A stretch of DNA of 11,211 bases from Clostridia bacterium (GTDB lineage: Bacteria > Bacillota > Clostridia > Christensenellales > UBA1242), in the NCBI GenBank assembly GCA_017503445.1, contig JAFVTB010000109.1, positions 1 to 11,211 of the forward strand, read 5' to 3'. Both the position numbers and the translations under genes were made by a program. The notes under the pieces were generated by a model that ran no database searches, was not told the origin of the DNA, and saw only the letters and a list, made by a program, of their open reading frames with translations. Shown in pieces: positions 1 through 5,941 of the stretch (position 1 is its first letter; every line of letters starts with the position of its first letter).

Positions 1-1127
1 ACACCGGCAAAGAGGTTGAATATGTGCGCGTGCTTCTTCAAGTGAACACAGGAAATTATAATAACTATCTTTGGCTGGGACTTGCGGTGATTTTATATCT
101 TGTGATTTTGTTTATCACCTTCCATTTTGCATGTAAGCCGCTTAAAAAAGTTGAAAACGCTGTTTATCGGCTTGGGAGCGGCCGAATAGCAAATGACATT
201 CACATCGGCGGAAGCAAGCAGTTTGTGGAGATTGAGCATTCGCTTAACAAAATCAACGAAACATTTAAAGAAAAAGAAAACATTTTGGAAAAAACCAATA
301 ATGAATATGAAAAATTTGTGCCAAAGCAGTTTTTAAAGTTTTTGGGAAAAAACAGTGTTTTGGAGCTTGAACTTGGAAATCAGGTGCAAAAAAAGGTTAC
401 AACAATGTATGTGGATATACACAATTCCACAAACATCAGCACAACGCTGAGTTTGGAAGAAAATTTTAATTACATTAATGGCTACCTCAATGTGGTTTCG
501 CCGATCATCCGCAAGTTTGGCGGGTTTGTGGATAAATATTTGGGCGATGGAATTTTGGCGGTGTTCATCAAGCCCCAAAGCGCAGTGGAATGTTCAGCGG
601 CAATCACCAAAGCGGTGGCAACAAAAAACAAGACCGCAAAAATGCAGCCAAACCTTGATGTTTATATAAGCATTCACACCGGCGATGTGGTGTTTGGTGT
701 TGTTGGCGAAGAAGAACGCAAAAGTCCAACCATAATTTCCGACACAGTGAACCTTGTTTCCAAAATGCAAGAGTTTAACAAATATTTTGGCAGTCAAATC
801 ATCTTTTCAAAAAGTGTGCTGAATTCCCTGAAGATTGATTATCCCCTTTCATATCGCTATGTCGGCACACTCACGCTTGGAGATAAGGAATATCGTTCAC
901 TGTTTGAAAGTTTGGAGTGTTATCCAAAGAAAACGCGTGAAAAACTGGAGGAGCATAAAACAATTTTTGAACAAGGCGTGCGTTATTTCAACCTTGGCAA
1001 ATGTCATCAAGCAAAAGAGCAATTTCAAAAGCTTTTGAAATATGCGCGCGAAGACAAAGTGGCATATATGTACTTCAACAAATGCGAACAGGCCGTTTGC
1101 GGCGAAGCACCCTTGCGCTTGAATTAA
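1..1127 (+). CDS. Membrane-bound class III adenylate cyclase, HAMP plus TPR-like tail (5' partial)
   Basis: Probable membrane receptor making cAMP from ATP. The frame is already open at base 3 and runs off the left edge, so the sensor domain is missing; the GTG at 24 is not a convincing start. In order: end of an extracytoplasmic domain, one TM helix (about nt 66-134, WLGLAVILYLVILFITF), a HAMP-like linker starting with KPLKK, the FVPKQFLKFLGK lead-in helix typical of the family, and the cyclase domain. Metal-binding Asp residues are at nt 414-416 (YVDIHNST) and 546-548 (KYLGD). The substrate-selecting pair is Lys (534-536) and Thr (729-731), which points to ATP rather than GTP. Asn of DTVN is at 750-752, but the transition-state Arg four residues later is Lys (762-764). 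The last 60 residues resemble the TPR-like helices that end many spirochaete and cyanobacterial relatives. The family is certain; nucleotide choice and activity are inferred. Confidence 0.9.
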   Translation, partial: TGKEVEYVRVLLQVNTGNYNNYLWLGLAVILYLVILFITFHFACKPLKKVENAVYRLGSGRIANDIHIGGSKQFVEIEHSLNKINETFKEKENILEKTNNEYEKFVPKQFLKFLGKNSVLELELGNQVQKKVTTMYVDIHNSTNISTTLSLEENFNYINGYLNVVSPIIRKFGGFVDKYLGDGILAVFIKPQSAVECSAAITKAVATKNKTAKMQPNLDVYISIHTGDVVFGVVGEEERKSPTIISDTVNLVSKMQEFNKYFGSQIIFSKSVLNSLKIDYPLSYRYVGTLTLGDKEYRSLFESLECYPKKTREKLEEHKTIFEQGVRYFNLGKCHQAKEQFQKLLKYAREDKVAYMYFNKCEQAVCGEAPLRLN

Positions 1128-1154
1128 AAATAACCGCATATTGCGGTTATTTTT
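1126..1154. terminator. Bidirectional intrinsic terminator shared by two convergent genes
   Basis: A perfect 13-bp stem, AAAAATAACCGCA at 1126-1138 pairing with 1142-1154, has a 3-nt TAT loop. It ends in a T run in one direction and reads as an A-to-T run in the other, so it can stop transcription both ways. The cyclase TAA (1125-1127) and the opposing gene's TAA (1147-1149) both lie in or at the stem. Confidence 0.9.
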
Positions 1155-1653
1155 CTTTGGTTTGCGTTTCGGAAATTCGAAGCGGCAAACAATCTTTTCG
1201 CTTTAATTCATGCCCACGTGCAATAACAATATTTTCAAGCAACTTGTTCATTTTTGAAAGCTGCTTGATAAGCGCTTGTTTTTGCTCTTTCGTTGTGGAT
1301 TTATCCATAATTTGCAAATATATTTTTGCCTGATGCGGCAATGCGGCAAAAAGGTTTTTGTATGGCTGGCGCAATGGCACAGCGTTATCCACATCTTTAA
1401 CCAGTTGCAAAATTTTGCAAAGATCCTCACGCGGCACAGATTTCAAACTTGCTTCCTTTTGAAAAAGCCATGTGATATTGTATCGCCCGCGCACGCGAAG
1501 AAGATTGACATAAAATTTTTCGTCATCGATGTCAAAATCAATTTTGTTAAGCACTGTTGGTGTTTTTTCATCAAACACAAAAGAAAGCACACCTTTTTTA
1601 AACATTTGATGCGTGGGATTTTCAATTTCAAATTTCACAATGTGTTTTTCCAT
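1147..1653 (-). CDS. Hypothetical protein, 168 aa, basic
   Basis: Unrecognised cytoplasmic protein; no signal peptide or TM segment is visible. Residues 1-70 look beta-rich (short alternating hydrophobic stretches such as VLSFVFDE and FYVNLLRVRGRYNITWLF). Residues 80-155 look helical and basic (KEQKQALIKQLSKMNKLLENIV), perhaps a coiled coil or a nucleic-acid-binding surface. I see no catalytic motif. The ATG at 1651-1653 has no Shine-Dalgarno; an extended -10 (TGATAGAAT) ends 6 nt before it, so transcription should begin at the ATG itself. It diverges from the gene at 1742 over a shared palindromic promoter and converges on the cyclase. The long open frame, tidy terminator and promoter support a real gene; the function is unknown. 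Confidence 0.78.
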   Translation of the reverse strand: MEKHIVKFEIENPTHQMFKKGVLSFVFDEKTPTVLNKIDFDIDDEKFYVNLLRVRGRYNITWLFQKEASLKSVPREDLCKILQLVKDVDNAVPLRQPYKNLFAALPHQAKIYLQIMDKSTTKEQKQALIKQLSKMNKLLENIVIARGHELKRKDCLPLRISETQTKEK

Positions 1654-1659
1654 GTGTTC

Positions 1660-1687
1660 ATTCTATCACAAAATTGAAATTTGTCAA
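1660..1687 (-). promoter_or_regulatory. Sigma-A type promoter for the 1653 gene, leaderless geometry
   Basis: On the minus strand TTGACA (1682-1687) is followed by a 16-bp spacer and TAGAAT (1660-1665), preceded by TG plus one base (extended -10). The expected +1, seven bases past the -10, falls on the A of the ATG at 1653. The -35 lies inside the palindrome at 1681-1698. Confidence 0.7.
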
Positions 1688-1698
1688 GACCTTGACAA
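1681..1698. promoter_or_regulatory. Palindromic overlapping -35 region, possible operator
   Basis: TTGTCAAG-AC-CTTGACAA is a perfect 8-bp inverted repeat with a 2-bp centre. Each arm carries a consensus TTGACA -35, one per strand, only 4 bp apart. Two RNA polymerases could hardly bind at once, so the promoters probably compete, and a dimeric regulator could also bind here. The symmetry is seen; operator function is inferred. Confidence 0.55.
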
Positions 1699-1720
1699 AC
1701 TTTGTAATGTGTGATAATTT
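1692..1720 (+). promoter_or_regulatory. Sigma-A type promoter for the 1742 gene
   Basis: Consensus TTGACA (1692-1697), a 17-bp spacer and TAATTT (1715-1720) with TG at 1712-1713 (extended -10). The expected start near 1727 gives a 15-nt leader containing the Shine-Dalgarno AAAAGGA (1728-1734), 7 nt before the ATG. Confidence 0.8.
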
Positions 1721-1741
1721 TTTGTTGAAAAGGAAATAAAC

Positions 1742-2242
1742 ATGACACTTAATGAATCTATATTCGATGTAAACAATCTTATTGTTGCCACAAAAAAATG
1801 CACTTTGGAAGATTGCAAGCGTGCCGCAAACCCATATGCAAATCAAATTACATGGACGGGTGATATGCAACTTCCAATGCTGTTGCCATCAGAGTTTCGT
1901 GCGGGTGATGTTTTTGAATTTGCGCTTTTGAATAAGGATAAAACAAAATATATATTCCTAAGCCAACTTGAAGACGCCGATCGCCAAATCCACAACGTGC
2001 ATGAAAACGAGGATAAATTCATGTCCTTTAAAAGGTTTTTGCGCATTTGCCCTTTCCACGCACCCAAGGAATTCACCAAAAGCCACAAAAAAAATGGCAT
2101 AAAATTTGAAGAGCTTTGTGACATCAACAGCCGCCTTGTGCGCGACCAGCTTAGTGATATCAACCTTCAACTTTTTCTTATTTTAAGAAAAAAAGAACAA
2201 GCATTAAAAAAACACCAAGCAAATGAATATTTGAATTTTTAA
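1742..2242 (+). CDS. Hypothetical protein, 166 aa
   Basis: Unrecognised soluble protein, with no signal peptide or TM segment. The ATG at 1742 is fixed by AAAAGGA 7 nt upstream and by a near-consensus promoter. Four cysteines stand out: C20 and C25 (KCTLEDC), C102 in ICPFH and C126, a possible but unproven metal or redox set. The middle (residues 45-80, AGDVFEFALLNKDKTKYIFLSQLED) looks beta-rich; the C-terminus (130-160) is helical and ends in basic repeats (LRKKEQALKKH). It is divergent from the 168-aa gene and shares its control region, so the two may be regulated reciprocally. It is followed by a weak terminator and converges on the NHEJ operon. Expression signals make the gene likely real; I assign no function. 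Confidence 0.8.
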   Translation: MTLNESIFDVNNLIVATKKCTLEDCKRAANPYANQITWTGDMQLPMLLPSEFRAGDVFEFALLNKDKTKYIFLSQLEDADRQIHNVHENEDKFMSFKRFLRICPFHAPKEFTKSHKKNGIKFEELCDINSRLVRDQLSDINLQLFLILRKKEQALKKHQANEYLNF

Positions 2243-2244
2243 AT

Positions 2245-2275
2245 CTGAAAAATAATTCAGTTTTTTATTTTTTTA
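2245..2275 (+). terminator. Weak intrinsic terminator after the 1742 gene
   Basis: CTGAA (2245-2249) pairs with TTCAG (2256-2260) around a 6-nt AT loop, followed by TTTTTT, A, and a further T run. The stem is only 5 bp, but the placement 3 nt after the stop and the long T tract support it. Confidence 0.6.
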
Positions 2276-2276
2276 T

Positions 2277-2309
2277 AAAAAAAACAATTATTTTAATTTA
2301 AAAATAATT
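2277..2309 (-). terminator. All-AT hairpin terminator of the ku-ligD operon
   Basis: AATTATTTT (2286-2294) pairs with AAAATAATT (2301-2309). Read on the minus strand it is followed by G and eight T. The 9-bp stem has no G-C pair, so it is a weak structure in a region where AT hairpins arise easily. Its position just past the last LigD gene is right. Confidence 0.45.
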
Positions 2310-2320
2310 ATTTTTGTTTT

Positions 2321-3142
2321 TTATTTAATTTTTTGTTTTATATTAAAAAAATCTTGCCATGCATTGGTTTGAAACTTTTGATAATTTTTTATGGTGATTT
2401 CATTGGGCTTAATGCGGGGTAAATCTTGCCATGCGATTGGCATAGAAATGCCGCCGCCATCGCGCGCGCGAAGTGAATACGGCGCCACACAGGTTGAGCC
2501 GCGATTATTGCGCAAATAATCCAAAAAAATCTTGCCACCTCGGGCGGATTTTTTTATATTTGTTGTAAAAATATTTGGCCATTTTCCTTCCGCCAAAAGC
2601 GCGATTTGTTTTGAAAAACCATAAAAATTTTCCCAGCCACCACAAGCTTTAAACGGCACCACAATGTGATAACCTTTTCCACCGCTGGTTTTCAAAAAAC
2701 TTTGAAGCGAAAGGTCATCAAGCACGCTTTTTAGCTTCAAAACTGCATCACGAAGTTTTGAAAGTGGAAGTTTTTCATCGGGATCCAAATCAAAAACCAT
2801 CATATTGGGTTTTTCAAGGTTTTCCACATTGCTTGCCCATGTGTGAAATTCCAGCGTGCCCATTTGCACCTGACCAAGAATTTCTTGTTTGGTTTTTACA
2901 AAAAAATATTCTTCATCGCCATCAAAAAAGCGTTGACACACATCTGCATCGTTTGTTGGGTGTTTTTTGAAAAAGCATTCATCCCCTATTCCGCCATGGC
3001 ATCGAATCACAGCCAAAAGGCGGTTTTTGACAAACGGAAGCATTACGTCTGCAATTTCATAATAATACTTCACCACATCAATTTTTTTTATTTTTTGCTT
3101 TGGATAAATTATTTTTTCAGGGTTTGTGATTTCAATCTTCAT
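2321..3142 (-). CDS. ligD: LigD polymerase/primase domain (PolDom) as a separate protein
   Basis: Archaeo-eukaryotic primase-type polymerase that adds a few (ribo)nucleotides to gapped ends during non-homologous end joining. 273 aa, the usual size of the isolated POL module. It opens with the family signature ITNPEKIIYP (5-14) and continues with RCHGGIGDECFFKKH (47-61) and LEFHTWAS (97-104). The metal-binding pair is FDLDPD (D118, D120), the nucleotide-binding loop SGGKGYH (153-159) with H159, and the third acidic residue IFLDYLRN (D208). All expected catalytic residues are present. The ATG at 3140-3142 lies inside the end of the ligase gene (11-nt overlap, +1 frame) and has GAGGTG just upstream, so translational coupling is likely. 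In many bacteria this module is fused to the ligase; here it stands alone and last in the operon. Confidence 0.95.
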   Translation of the reverse strand: MKIEITNPEKIIYPKQKIKKIDVVKYYYEIADVMLPFVKNRLLAVIRCHGGIGDECFFKKHPTNDADVCQRFFDGDEEYFFVKTKQEILGQVQMGTLEFHTWASNVENLEKPNMMVFDLDPDEKLPLSKLRDAVLKLKSVLDDLSLQSFLKTSGGKGYHIVVPFKACGGWENFYGFSKQIALLAEGKWPNIFTTNIKKSARGGKIFLDYLRNNRGSTCVAPYSLRARDGGGISMPIAWQDLPRIKPNEITIKNYQKFQTNAWQDFFNIKQKIK

Positions 3143-4547
3143 TTTTCACCTCAAGATGCACATCTTTTGCTGGCTTATCCCCGCGCAAACCAACAAAACT
3201 TGGCTGGCGCAAAAGGTTATCTTTGGTCAATTCAGCATATTTGATTTCAGCCACTAAAGTTGGCCTAAGCCACACTGCATTTTTGTCATCAATGGGCGAC
3301 GAAAACGGACAAGTTTTGCGCGCAAGTTTTTCAAACTTTTGCCGAAGTTCTTGCCTTAAAGCATCACTAAGCCCCGTGCCAACCTTTCCCACATAAATCA
3401 GTTTTTTGTTTTCATAATATCCCAAATAAATGGCACTGAGAACCTGATTTTTTTCTGACGTTGCAAAGCCGCCAATCACAAATTCTTGGCGATGCCCACA
3501 TTTGATTTTAAGCCAATCATTGCTGCGCCCGCCCACATAGGGCGCATTTATTTTTTTTGCAATCACACCTTCAAGGTTATGCGCTTTGGCAAACGCAAAA
3601 GTTTCTTTGCCATTTTCCACATGCGCGCTGAACAAAAGCATGTTTTCTGCCTTATACAAAACCCTTTGCAGTTTTTCTTTTCGCTGCAGAAGTGGAAGCG
3701 CGCGCAAATCTTCCCCATCAAGCGCAAGAAGGTCAAAAACCACAAAAAAGAAATTGTTTTTGCCTGATTTCAAGTTGCTTTGCAAAAGCCCAAAATCGCT
3801 GCGACCATTTTCGTCAAAGGCCACGACCTCGCCATCAAAAACCGCATTTTCAATGTCAAGATTTGAAAGCGCTTTGGAAATTTTTGGGAATTTTGTGGTG
3901 TAGTCATTGCCATTTCGCGTGCAAAGGCGCGCCTTGCCGTTTTCCACAAACGCGCAAATGCGATATCCATCATATTTGATTTCAAATACCCAGTCCTTTC
4001 CTTTGGGAAGCCGACTTACAAGCGTTGCAAGTTGAACAGGTGCGGCATCAAAAGCCAATTTTGTTTTTTTCTTGCCCGCGAAAGCAAACTGGTCTTCAAT
4101 CTTCACCGCAAGCCAATTTTGTTCATCTGTTCTGAACATATTCCATGCACCCTTCAGCTTTTCACCATTCAAAAAAAATTTCAAGTGTCCCTTTTTCAAT
4201 CCTTTATCAAAATCTTCAAGCGGAATATAGGTGCCACTGTCAAAAATATCAACTGTTCCCGCGCCATAATTGCCTTTTGGAATTATGCCTTCAAAATTCA
4301 TATAATCCAGCGGATGATCTTCCACATGCACGGCAAGGCGTTTCTCTTTGGGATTGTTTGAAAGCCCCTTGGGCACCGCAAAGCTTATCAAAACGCCCTT
4401 ATGCTCAAGCCGCAAATCAAAATGTTTTGCACGCGCGCGATGAAGTTGCACCACAAAATTGTTTGCCGAGCTTTCTTCAGCAATATCCCCAACAGGTTCA
4501 GTTGTGCGCAAAAAATTGCGCTTTTTCTTGTATTCTTTCAGTTTCAT
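3132..4547 (-). CDS. ligD: LigD phosphoesterase plus ATP-dependent DNA ligase
   Basis: End-joining ligase that trims 3' ends and seals breaks. 471 aa, two modules. The 3'-phosphoesterase (about 30-150) has all key residues: H36, H42, D44, R46 (QLHRARAKHFDLRLE), H78 and Y82 (EDHPLDY), matching Pseudomonas LigD with a constant offset of six. The ligase (about 170-350) has motif I EIKYDGYR with adenylated K191, FDGE (237-240), motif IIIa FFVVFDLL, motif IV EGVIAKK (326-332) and motif V WLKIK (345-349). The C-terminal OB fold ends with the LigD signature FVGLRGDK. The start overlaps the ku stop by 1 nt (TAATG) and has AAGGTG 5 nt upstream. The protein stops just where a POL module would begin in Pseudomonas-type LigD; that module is the next gene. 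Stop is TGA. Confidence 0.96.
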   Translation of the reverse strand: MKLKEYKKKRNFLRTTEPVGDIAEESSANNFVVQLHRARAKHFDLRLEHKGVLISFAVPKGLSNNPKEKRLAVHVEDHPLDYMNFEGIIPKGNYGAGTVDIFDSGTYIPLEDFDKGLKKGHLKFFLNGEKLKGAWNMFRTDEQNWLAVKIEDQFAFAGKKKTKLAFDAAPVQLATLVSRLPKGKDWVFEIKYDGYRICAFVENGKARLCTRNGNDYTTKFPKISKALSNLDIENAVFDGEVVAFDENGRSDFGLLQSNLKSGKNNFFFVVFDLLALDGEDLRALPLLQRKEKLQRVLYKAENMLLFSAHVENGKETFAFAKAHNLEGVIAKKINAPYVGGRSNDWLKIKCGHRQEFVIGGFATSEKNQVLSAIYLGYYENKKLIYVGKVGTGLSDALRQELRQKFEKLARKTCPFSSPIDDKNAVWLRPTLVAEIKYAELTKDNLLRQPSFVGLRGDKPAKDVHLEVKNED

Positions 4548-5320
4548 TATTGCACCTTTCTTTTGCCCGTACCGCCCAAACTTTTTTGAAGTGCATCCAT
4601 AAGATTAATCACCTTCACAGGCGGCGCGGCATCTTTTGCCTCAACAATTTCATTGCCCGCAATCTTGCGTTTTATGGCTTTTTTCAAGCGCAAATGATAT
4701 TCATCGTGATATTTTTCGGGTTGGAATTTTCCCGTCATTTGCTGGATCAAGTTCTTTGCAAGGTCAAGTTCTTGCTTGGAAATCTTTTGAGATTTGATTT
4801 CGGGCAATTTTTGCACTTCGGTGTGAAAATAAAGCGTGCTGGCATACAGATTGCCATTTTTTGCGCGCAAAAGGATAAGGGTTTCTTTTGTCCCCAAAAC
4901 TGTTTTGGCAATTCCCGCTTTTTTTTCAGCTTCCATTGCCTTTAAAAGCACGCCAAATGCCTTGTCCGCGCCAACGGGTTTGACATAATAGGATTTATCA
5001 AAATAAATTGGATCCACTTCATCAAGCGCCACAAACTGTTGAATTGCGATATTTTTATCACTGGGAGTTTTAAGCTTTTCAAAATCTGCATCCGTGAAAA
5101 TCACATACTTATCTTTTTCATATTGAAATCCCTTCACGATATCTTCGTTTTTCACTTCACGATCATTGCAATCAACGCAAGTTTTCTTATATTTCACCCG
5201 CGATTTTGTTTTCTTTTCAATCATATTAAAGCCAATGTCTTCTTCTTTGATGGAAAGTTGCAGCGTGATGGGAATATAAACCAACCCAAATGTGATTGCA
5301 CCTTTATAAGAATATGCCAT
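4547..5320 (-). CDS. ku: Ku protein, NHEJ DNA-end binding
   Basis: Homodimeric ring protein that binds broken DNA ends and recruits LigD. 257 aa, normal for bacterial Ku. The ATG at 5318-5320 is chosen because Ku proteins begin with a motif like MAYSYKGAITFGLVYIPI, and because AAAAAAGGGGG lies about 9 nt upstream; a TTG at 5356 would add 12 unconserved residues. Seen next: CVDC at 48-51 followed by VKNEDIVKGF, the core FDKSYYVKPVGADKAFGVLL, KAGIAKTVLGTKETLILLR and YASTLYFHTEVQ. The helical arm follows (KQELDLAKNLIQQMTGKF), then the C-terminal LMDALQKSLGG and a short basic tail (TGKRKVQ) of the sort that binds DNA or LigD. First gene of the operon and divergent from the glycosylase. I could not fix its promoter. 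Confidence 0.96.
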   Translation of the reverse strand: MAYSYKGAITFGLVYIPITLQLSIKEEDIGFNMIEKKTKSRVKYKKTCVDCNDREVKNEDIVKGFQYEKDKYVIFTDADFEKLKTPSDKNIAIQQFVALDEVDPIYFDKSYYVKPVGADKAFGVLLKAMEAEKKAGIAKTVLGTKETLILLRAKNGNLYASTLYFHTEVQKLPEIKSQKISKQELDLAKNLIQQMTGKFQPEKYHDEYHLRLKKAIKRKIAGNEIVEAKDAAPPVKVINLMDALQKSLGGTGKRKVQ

Positions 5321-5396
5321 AAAGTTTGGCCCCCTTTTTTCTTTTATTTTGCGCAAAAAAGTTTAAAAAATTATGGGTTTATGATATATTGACATT
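5321..5396. promoter_or_regulatory. Divergent ku / glycosylase control region
   Basis: For the glycosylase (+): TTTAAA (5362-5367, 4 of 6 bases), a 17-bp spacer, and the extended -10 TGATATATT with TATATT at 5385-5390. The expected +1 is the A of the ATG at 5397. For ku (-) only the Shine-Dalgarno AAGGGGG (near 5329-5335) is clear; the minus-strand CATAAT around 5371-5376 lacks a good -35. TTTTGCGCAAAA (5347-5358) is a perfect 12-bp palindrome in the ku leader or promoter region and could be an operator. Confidence 0.5.
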
Positions 5397-5912
5397 ATGA
5401 AAGTTATAAATGATTTAAATTTTTTTACCGCTCCAACAATCATGCTTGCACAAAACTTGGTGGGCAAATGGATTGAAACAAACATTTGTGGCAAAACCAC
5501 CCGTGCACAAATCACAGAAACCGAGGCATATTTGGGCATAACCGACACCGCCTGCCACACCTTTGGTGGCAAACACACACCCCGCACCGAGCCAATGTGG
5601 CAAATTGGCGGCACAATTTATATTTATCTTATTTATGGCATGCATCTTATGCTGAATATTGTCAGCGAAAGTGCCGGCAAACCCGAAGCCGTTTTGATAA
5701 GGGCTGTTGCAGGGGCAAATGGCCCTGCAAAAGCAACAAAACTTTTGAACATCACAAAAAATTTGAACGGGCAAAGCATTATAAACAATTCGCAAATCAA
5801 AATTTTGGATGATGGCAAAATATATCATTTCACCACTGCGCCGCGTGTTGGCATTTCATATGCCAGCGCAAAAGACCAAGCCGCCCACTTGCGCTTTTGT
5901 TTGAAGACATAA
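5397..5912 (+). CDS. mpg: DNA-3-methyladenine (alkyladenine) glycosylase, AAG/MPG family
   Basis: Starts base excision repair by removing 3-methyladenine and other damaged purines. 171 aa, slightly short for bacterial AAG (about 190-200). Motifs map to human AAG with an offset of 82: catalytic E43 (ETEAYLG, human E125), H54 (human H136), Y77 (Y159), the intercalating Y80 in IYLIYGMH (Y162) and N87 (N169), followed by VLIRAV with R102. It then has GPAKATKLLNI and ends with APRVGI...LRF, all normal for the family. The N-terminal LNFFTAP...AQNLVGK matches the family start, so the ATG at 5397 is right even though no Shine-Dalgarno precedes it; the -10 box lies 6 nt upstream, implying a leaderless mRNA. 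Divergent from ku and convergent with the lipoprotein gene. Confidence 0.95.
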   Translation: MKVINDLNFFTAPTIMLAQNLVGKWIETNICGKTTRAQITETEAYLGITDTACHTFGGKHTPRTEPMWQIGGTIYIYLIYGMHLMLNIVSESAGKPEAVLIRAVAGANGPAKATKLLNITKNLNGQSIINNSQIKILDDGKIYHFTTAPRVGISYASAKDQAAHLRFCLKT

Positions 5913-5941
5913 AAAAATAGGCAAAATTTGCCTATTTTTTT
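5911..5941. terminator. Bidirectional intrinsic terminator, glycosylase / lipoprotein genes
   Basis: AAAAAAATAGGCA (5911-5923) pairs with TGCCTATTTTTTT (5929-5941) around AAATT; 13 bp with A/T runs at both ends. It fills the whole 29-nt gap between the glycosylase TAA (5910-5912) and the opposing TAA (5942-5944). Confidence 0.9.

Noticed and set aside
24..26. GTG at 24 as the start of the cyclase
   Set aside because: The frame is open to the left edge, no ribosome site precedes it, and a HAMP-linked cyclase should have an N-terminal sensor and first TM helix outside the window.
4145..4945. Long plus-strand open frame (266 codons) opposite ligD and ku
   Set aside because: The opposite strand holds unmistakable Ku and LigD motifs. 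The plus frame is rich in Cys, Phe and His with no domain or ribosome site, as expected for antisense of Lys/Glu-rich genes.
5321..5356. Upstream TTG start for Ku at 5356
   Set aside because: The added residues are not Ku-like, the strong G-rich Shine-Dalgarno lies downstream of it, and Ku homologues begin at the MAYSYKGAI motif.
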